From the NCBI GenBank assembly GCA_013331625.1, contig DUGC01000076.1, positions 1-7,285 on the forward strand: a stretch of 7,285 nt of DNA, given 5' to 3'. Below are positions 1 to 5,717 of the stretch, piece after piece. Within the stretch, counting starts at the first letter, position 1. Every line of letters starts with the position of its first letter. A program made the translations under genes and the position numbers. This DNA comes from Candidatus Iainarchaeum sp. (GTDB taxonomy: Archaea > Iainarchaeota > Iainarchaeia > Iainarchaeales > Iainarchaeaceae). The notes beneath the pieces are model-generated. The model had not been told where the DNA came from, searched no databases, and saw only the letters and a list, made by a program, of their open reading frames with translations.

Positions 1-1
1 C

Positions 2-244
2 TTGTGGGGGGCTGCAGTGCTGCTTTTGATTCCGTCAGCAATAATGTTCCTCAAAAACCCCGGATGCATTTCAAAAAACCTGATGCTATTCAACTGCGGG
101 GTCATAATTGCCGGAATACCAACTAATCTTGTCAATCTCCAGCCGTTCTCCTGGCTGGTTGGCGGCATCCTTGTTTTAGCTGCACTAAGCCTGTTCGTCA
201 AATCAAAATTGGCTAAGGGAACGGAGGGAAACAATGGCCGATGA
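2..244 (+). CDS. Multi-pass membrane protein, 5' end cut by window edge
   Basis: The frame is open from the first bases of the window, so the true start is probably outside it; the TTG at position 2 is not a convincing start. The visible 80 residues contain about three hydrophobic segments (roughly residues 2-17, 28-45 and 49-66), followed by a short basic, polar tail. An NPGC stretch lies between segments 1 and 2, and another cysteine falls inside segment 2. I do not recognise the family. The stop codon overlaps the next gene by 11 nt, so translation of the two is probably coupled. As the first visible member of the run, it is likely a membrane component of the same thiol/metal-related operon, but that is context only. 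Confidence 0.7.
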   Translation: MWGAAVLLLIPSAIMFLKNPGCISKNLMLFNCGVIIAGIPTNLVNLQPFSWLVGGILVLAALSLFVKSKLAKGTEGNNGR

Positions 245-476
245 AAAAATCCTGATCGCGATATTTGCAGGGGCGCTAGCCATTGGCGCAATGGTGTTGT
301 TCTTCTCGCTAGCAAGCCAGCCGGACAAATTGGAGAATACGCCGTCAAATTATGCCCAGCTCACAAGCAAAGAAAACCCGGATGACATTTGTGCAGTGCC
401 CGCGGGAACAGACCCCGAGGAATGGAAACAGCATCTGGGCCACCACCCTGACAAGTATGCGCAATGCCTGGAATGA
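234..476 (+). CDS. Small membrane-anchored protein with Cys/His-rich tail
   Basis: This 80-residue protein has one N-terminal hydrophobic helix (about residues 5-27), a polar linker, and a compact C-terminal domain (about 48-80). The domain holds Cys53 in a DICAVPAG context, Trp64, His67, His70-His71-Pro72, Tyr75 and Cys78. Two cysteines flanking a His cluster suggest a disulfide-closed or metal-binding mini-domain facing outside the cell; that role is inferred, and I cannot name the family. The ATG lies inside the end of the preceding gene, with GGAGGG upstream at 224-229. The next gene's best start is 20 nt after this stop. Its position ahead of thioredoxin-like and redoxin genes fits a substrate or metal-handling partner in a redox system. 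Confidence 0.75.
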   Translation: MADEKILIAIFAGALAIGAMVLFFSLASQPDKLENTPSNYAQLTSKENPDDICAVPAGTDPEEWKQHLGHHPDKYAQCLE

Positions 477-480
477 GGAA

Positions 481-487
481 AAGGAGG
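481..487 (+). promoter_or_regulatory. Shine-Dalgarno site that fixes the start at 497
   Basis: AAGGAGG lies 9 nt before the ATG at 497. An in-frame ATG at 464 would overlap the preceding gene and would add a basic MPGMRKRRKTK extension with no such site, so 497 is preferred. Confidence 0.7.
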
Positions 488-496
488 AAAACAAAA

Positions 497-1354
497 ATGC
501 ACAGCGAAGAGATCTTCAGGATAGTTGGACTAGCAGCAGCACTTGCAATAATTGCATTGCTCTATGGCGCCATTTCAATTCAGGATACCTCGGCAAAAGT
601 GGAAGCGCGTAATGCCTTGCTCTCAAACTTTGGAGGGGAAAAAGCAATCCAGCCGGTTTTCGAGCCGGTGGAAATAACCCTTACGCTTATAACTGACTCG
701 GACAAAACGGGCCTGATCGAGCTCACCCCATTAGTTCAGCAACTTGAACAAATCCGGGAAATAGAAATAACTTCCCAAAAAAGACTGGAAATGGGTTCGG
801 GCGAGGCAAAACAATTAATCGAAAAATACAGGATTGAAAGGATCCCGTCCGTATTGTTGCAGGGCCAGACAAAAGAAGCCACGGTGCTTACAGAGAACTG
901 GCCAACACTTGGCAGTATTGAAACCGATGGCACAATGGCGCTCAGGAACGTTCCGCCAATATATCTTGAAACAAGTACAGGAAAGCTGCGCGGGGAAACA
1001 AGAGCGACGTTTATTTCCGTGCCTGACAAAAACGGTGTTTTTGACGCAGAAGAGGCGTACACGCAAATCCTGCAAAGCGCATTTGGCGTAAACCCGGTTG
1101 AAAAGGAAACGGTAAGCTATAATTCCCCGGAAGGAAAAACCCTTCTGTCAAAATACATGCTGGAAAAAATACCTGCATTCATACTCTCAGGAGACCTGAA
1201 TGCATACAGCGGCTTTCCGGAACTCTGGCTGCAGGGCGGGACAGTTGAAGCTGACGGCAACTACATTTTCAGAAAGCCGGAAGCGATACAGGGGACAAAT
1301 TATTTTGACCTGGACAAAAACGAGGTTATTGAGGCAGTGCAACAGGGGCAGTAA
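497..1354 (+). CDS. Membrane-anchored tandem thioredoxin-like protein lacking cysteine
   Basis: The 285-residue protein has a signal-anchor helix (about residues 7-25) and then two related halves, roughly 57-166 and 169-281. Each half has a beta strand, a helix, a KY-x(2)-E-[RK]-I-P segment (residues 110-117 and 219-226) placing Pro where thioredoxin folds have the cis-proline, then a strand, then a G-[ST]-[IV]-E-[AT]-DG segment (139-145 and 248-254). Related thioredoxin-like domains usually carry a Cys-x(n)-Cys motif at the end of the first strand. Here those positions read TDSDKTGLIEL and SVPDKNGVFDA, and the whole protein contains no cysteine. It therefore cannot do thiol chemistry itself and may be a scaffold, chaperone or binding partner for the redoxins and CcdA encoded downstream. 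The fold call is by eye. Confidence 0.75.
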   Translation: MHSEEIFRIVGLAAALAIIALLYGAISIQDTSAKVEARNALLSNFGGEKAIQPVFEPVEITLTLITDSDKTGLIELTPLVQQLEQIREIEITSQKRLEMGSGEAKQLIEKYRIERIPSVLLQGQTKEATVLTENWPTLGSIETDGTMALRNVPPIYLETSTGKLRGETRATFISVPDKNGVFDAEEAYTQILQSAFGVNPVEKETVSYNSPEGKTLLSKYMLEKIPAFILSGDLNAYSGFPELWLQGGTVEADGNYIFRKPEAIQGTNYFDLDKNEVIEAVQQGQ

Positions 1355-1373
1355 AAATTTTGGGTGAAAAAAC

Positions 1374-1577
1374 GTGCTTGGAAAAATTTGGGACTCAGTT
1401 AGGTCAAATCATATTGCCATGATGGCGGTTTGCTGTATGCTTCCGGTACTAATTATTGTTGGTTTAGGGTTCGCGGGCTTTTCCGGCGGCTGGATATATG
1501 CAATTGCAATAGTGGCGTGCATAGGTTCGCACCTTGCAATGATGGCGACATCAAAGGATGGGAAAGCATGCCACTAG
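1374..1577 (+). CDS. DUF2933-like small membrane protein
   Basis: The 67-residue protein starts at a GTG, with GGGTGA at 1362-1367 six bases upstream. It has two hydrophobic helices (about 14-34 and 39-57). The pattern HxxMMxxCCxLP at 13-24, and Cys49...His53...Met56-Met57 near the end of helix 2, resemble the DUF2933 family. Those small membrane proteins are often found beside copper, mercury or other heavy-metal genes and have no established activity. The Cys, His and Met residues are potential soft-metal ligands in or near the membrane. Its last codons overlap the start of the next gene by 10 nt. The family assignment is from motif recall and not a search. Confidence 0.7.
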   Translation: MLGKIWDSVRSNHIAMMAVCCMLPVLIIVGLGFAGFSGGWIYAIAIVACIGSHLAMMATSKDGKACH

Positions 1578-1693
1578 ACTTGGAAAAATACGCGCCGTGG
1601 ATTATCAACGGGTTCTGGATACTCGTTCTCATAATTGCTTTTGTATTAATGCAGAAAGCCATGCACCCCGGCTGGACAATATTCGGGTACTAG
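1568..1693 (+). CDS. 41-aa single-helix membrane protein
   Basis: This short frame begins with ATG inside the tail of the preceding gene and is preceded by AAAGGATGG. It ends 12 nt before the redoxin start. The product has a short polar N-terminus (MPLDLEKYAP), one hydrophobic helix (about residues 11-28) and a C-terminal segment reading MHPGWTIFGY. Coupling by overlap, a clean membrane helix and the lack of any competing gene in this gap support it as real. I do not recognise a family. It may be an accessory subunit of the neighbouring membrane proteins; the Met-His near the membrane edge could be metal-related, but this is speculation. Confidence 0.6.
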   Translation: MPLDLEKYAPWIINGFWILVLIIAFVLMQKAMHPGWTIFGY

Positions 1694-1705
1694 GGGGAAT
1701 TGAAA

Positions 1706-2332
1706 ATGAACACACAAGTAATAATTGGAAAAGTGTTGCCTTACGCAGGAATAATGCTGCTCGTCGCCCTTGTAGGCTGGGCGCTGCTGACATCATCTGA
1801 CGGCGGCAATGTCCCCCGCTATAATGAAGGCGACAAAGCCCCTGACTTCACCCTCCCGGTGGTTGGGGGCGGGCAATTTACCCTCTCCGTGCTTGAAGGG
1901 AAGAAAAACGTCCTCCTTTACTTCCAGGAAGGGATAATGTGCCCCGCTTGTTGGACCCAGCAGGTTGACATCGAAAAAAGGCAGGCGGAATTTGATGCGC
2001 TAAACACCGAAATTGTGATGATAACAGTAGACCCCCCCAATGCTTTGGCCCAGGCAAAAGCGCAATACGGGATTAAGGATACGCTGCTATACGACAATAG
2101 CCTGATCGCCTCAACAAAATATGATGTGCTGCAAGACAGCATGCATCCGGGGGAGCGGCCGGGCCATGTATTTGTGCTCATAGGCAAAGACGGGATAATC
2201 AAATGGCGCTACAGCGCATACAAGCCGTCTACAACCGGAGACCATCACGGCGGAACAGGCACAATGTACGTGCCGGTTGAAGTCATCCTCTCAAGCGTAA
2301 AAAATGCGTTGCAGGGCGCGGGTGCAGCCTGA
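1706..2332 (+). CDS. Membrane-anchored redoxin (AhpC/TSA-type) with CPAC motif
   Basis: The 208-residue protein has a signal-anchor helix (about residues 7-28) and then a peroxiredoxin/redoxin domain. The signs are GDKAPDFTLP at 42-51, a strand leading to YFQEGIMCPACW at 72-83 with Cys79 and Cys82, MITVDPP at 105-111, a substrate-strand region GERPGHVFVLIGKDG at 149-163, and IKWRY at 165-169. A CxxC pair instead of the TxxC of true peroxidases points to a thiol-disulfide role or an atypical peroxidase. The ATG at 1706 is preferred over the TTG at 1700, because GGGGG at 1693-1697 then sits 8 nt upstream. The stop shares one base with the ccdA-like start, implying that CcdA keeps this extracytoplasmic domain reduced. 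A His-rich GDHHGG loop (178-183) is present. Confidence 0.85.
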   Translation: MNTQVIIGKVLPYAGIMLLVALVGWALLTSSDGGNVPRYNEGDKAPDFTLPVVGGGQFTLSVLEGKKNVLLYFQEGIMCPACWTQQVDIEKRQAEFDALNTEIVMITVDPPNALAQAKAQYGIKDTLLYDNSLIASTKYDVLQDSMHPGERPGHVFVLIGKDGIIKWRYSAYKPSTTGDHHGGTGTMYVPVEVILSSVKNALQGAGAA

Positions 2333-3195
2333 TGATAGAGGGGTTCCTTGCTGCAACAATTCTGGCGGCATTCCTGAGCGGAGCGGTGGCATTCTTTGCG
2401 CCCTGCTGTATCACATTCCTGTTGCCCGCATATTTTGCGTTTGTTGTCAAGGAAAAAAAACAGATACTGAAAATGACGCTTGTATTTGCCCTGGGCCTTG
2501 CCACTATTCTTATCCCGATCGGCCTTGGGTTGGCCGGATTGGGGCAGTTTGCATCACAATTCCACACGGAAATTTTTATTGCCGGCGGATTGTTCATGCT
2601 GCTCCTTGGAATCTTCACGTTATTGGGAAAATCCCTTATGATGCCATTCAAAATAAATTCCCCTGCCATGAATAAGGGCAACACCCTAAGCATCTACCAG
2701 CTGGGGCTATTTTCAGGTTTTGCAAGCTCATGCTGCCTGCCAGTGCTTGCAGGGGTGCTGACCCTTAGCCTGATTAGCGCCTCATTCATGCAGGCGTTTT
2801 TGCTCGGATGGGCATATGTACTCGGGATGGTGGTGCCACTTGTAATCTTGGCACTGCTCTGGGAAAAATACCGCCTTGCAGAGATGCCCCTGATTAAAGG
2901 GAAAACATTCAGTATACCTGTTTTCGGAAAGAAACTTGAACTGCACTCTACAAGCGTGTTTTCAGGTGCAATTTTGACTATAATAGGGCTGCTGACCCTT
3001 ATTGCAGCATTAACCCACAACATCACCGCGACTTCAAATGAGCAGATACAGTTTTCAATGTGGCTGCAGGGAACACAAAAAACAATACTACAGGCTGCAC
3101 AAACAATTCCTGACTGGGTTTTTTTGGCAGTGCTGGTTGGCGGAACGCTATACCTGGCAAAGAAAGCTTTGCATGAAAAGGAGGTGAAAAAATGA
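2332..3195 (+). CDS. ccdA: CcdA/DsbD-type transmembrane thiol-electron transporter
   Basis: This 287-residue, multi-helix protein moves electrons from cytosolic thioredoxin across the membrane to external thiol proteins. Hydrophobic segments lie at about 7-34, 47-70, 80-98, 121-152, 155-178, 207-228 and 260-276. The two family cysteine sites are recognisable: FFAPCCITFLLPAY at 21-34 (Cys25-Cys26) and SGFASSCCLPVLAG at 128-141 (Cys134-Cys135), each followed by the expected proline. Both sites have a doubled cysteine, whereas the common form has one catalytic Cys at each. The length exceeds the roughly 220-240 residues of minimal CcdA proteins because of a sixth/seventh helix and a loop after helix 5. 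The gene begins on the stop codon of the redoxin and runs 4 nt into the next small gene, so the three are probably co-translated. The symbol is a family name; the substrate is inferred from neighbours. Confidence 0.85.
   Translation: MIEGFLAATILAAFLSGAVAFFAPCCITFLLPAYFAFVVKEKKQILKMTLVFALGLATILIPIGLGLAGLGQFASQFHTEIFIAGGLFMLLLGIFTLLGKSLMMPFKINSPAMNKGNTLSIYQLGLFSGFASSCCLPVLAGVLTLSLISASFMQAFLLGWAYVLGMVVPLVILALLWEKYRLAEMPLIKGKTFSIPVFGKKLELHSTSVFSGAILTIIGLLTLIAALTHNITATSNEQIQFSMWLQGTQKTILQAAQTIPDWVFLAVLVGGTLYLAKKALHEKEVKK
3178..3187 (+). promoter_or_regulatory. Full-length Shine-Dalgarno site for the gene at 3192
   Basis: AAGGAGGTGA is a near-complete match to the 16S rRNA 3' end, four bases before the ATG at 3192. 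It lies inside the end of the ccdA-like gene and is the best reason to treat the following 52-codon frame as a gene. Confidence 0.8.
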
Positions 3196-3350
3196 ATTGT
3201 TGTGGAGGCACAGACCACGAGCACGGCGGCAGTGGGCAAAAAGACAACGGGCATGCCACAGGCGAGGCTGGCCTGAACTGGACCCGCATAGGCGCAGTAA
3301 TGCTGATGGCATTGTTTCTGGCAGGGCTGTTGTTCACATTCCTAAAATAA
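3192..3350 (+). CDS. 52-aa Cys-Cys/His-rich single-helix protein
   Basis: The ATG overlaps the ccdA-like stop (ATGA) and follows a full-length Shine-Dalgarno site. The N-terminal half (residues 1-28) is polar and ligand-rich: Cys3-Cys4, His9, His11 and His21 among glycines. Residues 30-51 form one membrane helix, ending in Lys. This layout suggests a soluble metal-binding tail tethered to the membrane, on whichever side the N-terminus faces. The lack of a signal peptide and the near-C-terminal helix resemble tail-anchored small proteins with a cytosolic head. I do not recognise a family. The vicinal cysteines next to a CcdA with doubled cysteines, and ahead of a YHS protein, support a role in metal or thiol handling. 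Confidence 0.75.
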   Translation: MNCCGGTDHEHGGSGQKDNGHATGEAGLNWTRIGAVMLMALFLAGLLFTFLK

Positions 3351-3380
3351 ATCACGAAAATTGGGCGGAGATGATAGTGC

Positions 3381-3524
3381 ATGGCAAAAGACAATCTATG
3401 CGGAATGAACGTAAACGAAAAAACATCAATGAAAAGCGGGTATATTGGGAAAGCATATTACTTTTGCTGCGCGCACTGCAAAAGCAATTTCAACAGCAAG
3501 CCGGCCAGATATGCAGAAGAGTGA
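3381..3524 (+). CDS. YHS-domain protein, 47 aa
   Basis: The frame encodes a complete minimal YHS domain: CGMNV at residues 7-11, then a GYIGKAYYFCCAHCKSNF stretch at 20-37, then KPARY at 40-44. These match the YHS pattern (CGM-x-V ... YYFC-x(2)-C ... F-x(3)-P-x(2)-Y). The cysteines Cys7, Cys29, Cys30 and Cys33, with His32, are likely metal ligands. YHS domains occur alone or in copper-transporting ATPases and mercury/copper clusters, and are thought to bind soft metals. The Asp-Pro usually found just before the first Cys is absent. A GGCGGAG site at 3364-3370 lies ten bases before the ATG, and the next gene follows after 6 nt. It has no membrane segment, so it is presumably cytosolic. Confidence 0.85.
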   Translation: MAKDNLCGMNVNEKTSMKSGYIGKAYYFCCAHCKSNFNSKPARYAEE

Positions 3525-3530
3525 TATGCA

Positions 3531-3794
3531 ATGGCCAGAATATTGATTCTATCGACGCCGGGGTGCTCTCCGTGCGCAGCGGTCAAAAAAATGCTGGAGC
3601 GAATAGCTAAGGAAATGCCGATTGAACTGGAAGAAATAAATGTACTGGGGCGCCCTGACCTGCTTGAAAAATACAAATTCATGGCAATGCCGGGCATTGT
3701 AATTGATGGCAAACTTGAGTTCTCCGGCCTGCCAAGCGAAAAGGAGCTTATGGAAAGAATAATAAACAAGGAAAACACCAAGGTAGATAAATGA
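3531..3794 (+). CDS. Small thioredoxin-like protein with CSPC active site
   Basis: The 87-residue protein has a thioredoxin/glutaredoxin-like fold of the small archaeal type. It shows a first strand (RILILST), active site Cys12-Ser-Pro-Cys15 with Pro10 before it, a helix, a second strand (ELEEINV), a helix (RPDLLEKYKF), a cis-proline segment MAMPGIVIDG at 51-60 and a final helix (69-79). The family's usual length is about 75-90 residues, so it is complete. There is no signal peptide, so it should be cytosolic. With a CcdA homologue in the same operon, it is a good candidate for the cytosolic electron donor to CcdA, itself reduced by a thioredoxin reductase not seen here. The stop overlaps a small ATG frame that I do not call. 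Confidence 0.88.
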   Translation: MARILILSTPGCSPCAAVKKMLERIAKEMPIELEEINVLGRPDLLEKYKFMAMPGIVIDGKLEFSGLPSEKELMERIINKENTKVDK

Positions 3795-3810
3795 ACCAGG
3801 GGAATAATCA

Positions 3811-3819
3811 AGGAGGGGG
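3811..3819 (+). promoter_or_regulatory. Shine-Dalgarno site for the gene at 3829
   Basis: AGGAGGGGG lies 9 nt upstream of the ATG at 3829 and sets its start. Confidence 0.6.
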
Positions 3820-3828
3820 TTTTGGAAA

Positions 3829-4089
3829 ATGGAAAAACTCAGTGTAAAGGCAGTAGTAACAGCGGGCGCAGTGGCATCGGGGGCACTGCATGCACTCTTC
3901 GGTTTAGCATACCTTGGGGCGCCAGGCATGATGAACGGGGCTTATAACATGATGATGTATGGCAGCGTACAATTTGGAATGGGGGCAGTCAGCGCCACTA
4001 ACTGGGTAGGCAATATAATACTCGGCGCTATATTCGGGGCAGTGCTGGGCTACTTGATCGCAGTCTCGTATAACTGGGCTGCAAAATAA
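3829..4089 (+). CDS. DUF5676-like two-helix membrane protein
   Basis: The 86-residue protein has two hydrophobic segments (about 9-30 and 60-80) separated by a Met/Gly/Asn-rich loop (33-58, including MMNGAYNMMMYG), and it ends in AVSYNWAAK. The two-helix layout, a glycine-rich second helix and a terminal [AS]-x-YN motif resemble DUF5676, a family of small membrane proteins often next to heavy-metal transport and YHS genes. The five methionines in the loop could bind Cu(I), but this is inference. It is the last gene of the + strand run; a short convergent gap follows. I have moderate trust in the family and high trust that the gene is real. Confidence 0.7.
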   Translation: MEKLSVKAVVTAGAVASGALHALFGLAYLGAPGMMNGAYNMMMYGSVQFGMGAVSATNWVGNIILGAIFGAVLGYLIAVSYNWAAK

Positions 4090-4185
4090 ACCCCCAGCCA
4101 ACCTGCAAAAAAGCGGAGGGATGAAAACAGCAGGCTGCCTGGCCCATAGCGCGAGATGCAGTTCGCTGTAACGTCCTATTTTTCC
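4090..4185. terminator. Convergent intergenic gap with U-runs on both strands
   Basis: This 96-nt gap separates the + strand operon from the - strand importer operon. A T5 run at 4179-4183 could end + transcripts, and an A6 run at 4107-4112 (U6 on the - strand) could end the importer transcript. U-runs are the main archaeal termination signal. A weak imperfect stem (about 4148-4154 with 4162-4167) precedes the first run. No gene is convincing here. Confidence 0.4.
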
Positions 4186-5022
4186 CTATCCGGTTTTCGA
4201 AGCAAAAATAGCCGCCCCCCTCAGATGCCTGCCAAAAAGCACCGACGCCGAAAAAACCGCGCACAGCACCATAACTATCGTCCCGCCTGCCGGAAGGTTG
4301 GCATAAAATGAGAGAAGCGTCCCTGCCATGACTGCAAAAATGCTTATTGCGCAGGAAAGCGCCATTGTGCTGCGAAATGACCCTGCAACCTGCAGCGCCG
4401 ATATCACGGGGATTACAAGCAGCGCCGAAATGAGCAGTATCCCCACTGCCTTGATCGCAATCACTACAGTCATCCCCACAAGCAGGGCAAAAACCGTCGT
4501 AATGAAATCAGTGTCGACCCCGCTCGTTTTTGCAAGGTCCTCATTGAAGGTCATGAATACGAGCCTGCGGTAAAAAATAGCGATGAAAGCGATCGTTGCA
4601 ATTGTTATTGCCGCAATGACCAGGAGGTCACTTTCGCTTATTGCAAGGATGCTCCCGAAAAGGTAGCTGAACAGATCGACATTGAACCCTTTCACATACC
4701 CTATGATGACCACTGCAAGCCCCACACCGAACGAGAGCACGAGCGCGGTTGCGGCATCCCCGTAAATCCTTGCGCTTTCCATGATCTTTTTCACCCACAC
4801 CGATGCTGCTGTTGTGAGCGCGAGCGCTGAAATGATGGGGTCTATTTTTAGCAATAGCCCGAGTGCAATGCCGCCAAATGCCACGTGGCCAAGGCCATCG
4901 CTTAGAAGCGAGAGGCGGCGCAGGACAAGGAAGGTCCCTGTAAGGGCGCACATGATCGCAATCCCAAAGCCCCCCATGAAGGCATTTTGCATAAAACCAT
5001 AGCTTAAAATTTCAAGCGCCAT
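4186..5022 (-). CDS. znuB: Zinc-type ABC transporter permease
   Basis: The 278-residue membrane protein of the ABC-3 family forms the channel of a zinc/manganese importer. Helices run through most of the length. Landmarks are LVLRRLSLLSDGLGHVAFGGIALG at about 32-55, the family's conserved region, and RLVFMTFNEDLAKTSGVD at about 153-170, the coupling region that contacts the ATPase. A further motif, GILLISALLVIPVISA, lies at 194-209. I chose the ATG at 5022: it gives the family's usual N-terminus (MALEILSYGFMQNAFMGG) and has GAGGG six bases upstream, although ATGs at 5034 and 5037 are in frame. This start overlaps nothing, since the ATPase stop ends 1 nt upstream. It is the last gene of the importer operon. 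Confidence 0.9.
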   Translation of the reverse strand: MALEILSYGFMQNAFMGGFGIAIMCALTGTFLVLRRLSLLSDGLGHVAFGGIALGLLLKIDPIISALALTTAASVWVKKIMESARIYGDAATALVLSFGVGLAVVIIGYVKGFNVDLFSYLFGSILAISESDLLVIAAITIATIAFIAIFYRRLVFMTFNEDLAKTSGVDTDFITTVFALLVGMTVVIAIKAVGILLISALLVIPVISALQVAGSFRSTMALSCAISIFAVMAGTLLSFYANLPAGGTIVMVLCAVFSASVLFGRHLRGAAIFASKTG

Positions 5023-5023
5023 T

Positions 5024-5716
5024 CTATCCCTCATCATGGTGGTGGAACACCCCGAAATCCCCGCCATAAACAGCCTTTAGCATCGTGTTCATGTCCTTTG
5101 CAGGGCCAAAGCAGCACACCTGCCCGTTGATGCAGATAACTGTCTTGACATATTTTGAAATCATCCCCACATCGTGCGTCACAAGTATTATGCCGACCTT
5201 TTTTTGCGAATTGAGCTTTTTTAAAAGCGCATAAAATTCCTGCTGCGCCTTTGCATCAACCCCGACAGTCGGCTCATCCAAAATCAGCAGCTTAGGCCCG
5301 GAGAGCAATGATAGTGCAATGAGCACGCGCTGCTGCTGGCCGCCTGAGAGCTGTGCAAACTTTGAATCCATGAGGTTTTCAATGCCAAGCGATTTGGCCG
5401 TTTCCGCCGCTTTTGACCCCCCTTTCAGATCGAAAATTTCCCTCACAGTCCCCGGGAAAATCCTGTCAATATTGTATTTTTGCGGGACATACCCTATTTT
5501 CCGGAAATCAATTTTTTCAGGGGCGCTGCCAAGGATGCTGGCCTTTCCGCCTGTCGGCTTTAGAAGGCCGAGCATGATCCTCACAAGGGTTGTCTTGCCC
5601 GCCCCGTTGCTCCCTATAATAGCTGCAAAGTCATCATCCCTGAGCTCGAATGAAATATTGGACAGCACCGGCCCCTGGCCATAGGAAAAGGAAACATCCT
5701 CAAGTTTTATGGCCAT
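5024..5716 (-). CDS. znuC: Zinc-type ABC transporter ATPase
   Basis: The 230-residue cytosolic nucleotide-binding subunit has every ABC motif in order: Walker A GSNGAGKTT at 35-43, Q-loop Gln79 in VPQK, signature LSGGQQQR at 123-130, Walker B LLILDEP at 143-149 with catalytic Glu148, D-loop near 154, and the switch His181 in THD. It powers uptake through the permease encoded just downstream. The C-terminus ends in HHHDEG, with three adjacent histidines that could sense or hold zinc. The ATG at 5716 is used, leaving 1 nt after the binding-protein stop. A TTG at 5737 would add seven residues and overlap the upstream gene. Confidence 0.92.
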   Translation of the reverse strand: MAIKLEDVSFSYGQGPVLSNISFELRDDDFAAIIGSNGAGKTTLVRIMLGLLKPTGGKASILGSAPEKIDFRKIGYVPQKYNIDRIFPGTVREIFDLKGGSKAAETAKSLGIENLMDSKFAQLSGGQQQRVLIALSLLSGPKLLILDEPTVGVDAKAQQEFYALLKKLNSQKKVGIILVTHDVGMISKYVKTVICINGQVCCFGPAKDMNTMLKAVYGGDFGVFHHHDEG

Positions 5717-5717
5717 C

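Noticed and set aside
464..496. Upstream ATG extending the cysteine-free thioredoxin-like protein by 11 residues
   Set aside because: It overlaps the preceding gene, and the strong AAGGAGG site at 481-487 is correctly spaced for the ATG at 497 instead.
2283..3254. Long open frames on the - strand opposite the redoxin/ccdA genes
   Set aside because: They have no family features and lie opposite genes with clear motifs; they are shadow frames.
3791..3847. 18-codon frame starting in an ATGA overlap with the thioredoxin-like stop
   Set aside because: It is low-complexity (Gly/Asn/Gln), contains the Shine-Dalgarno site of the next gene, and runs into that gene in another frame.
4121..4171. 16-codon frame in the convergent gap, preceded by GGAGGG
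   Set aside because: There is no spacing between the purine run and the ATG, the frame is very short, and it has no recognisable feature; the gap looks like a terminator region.
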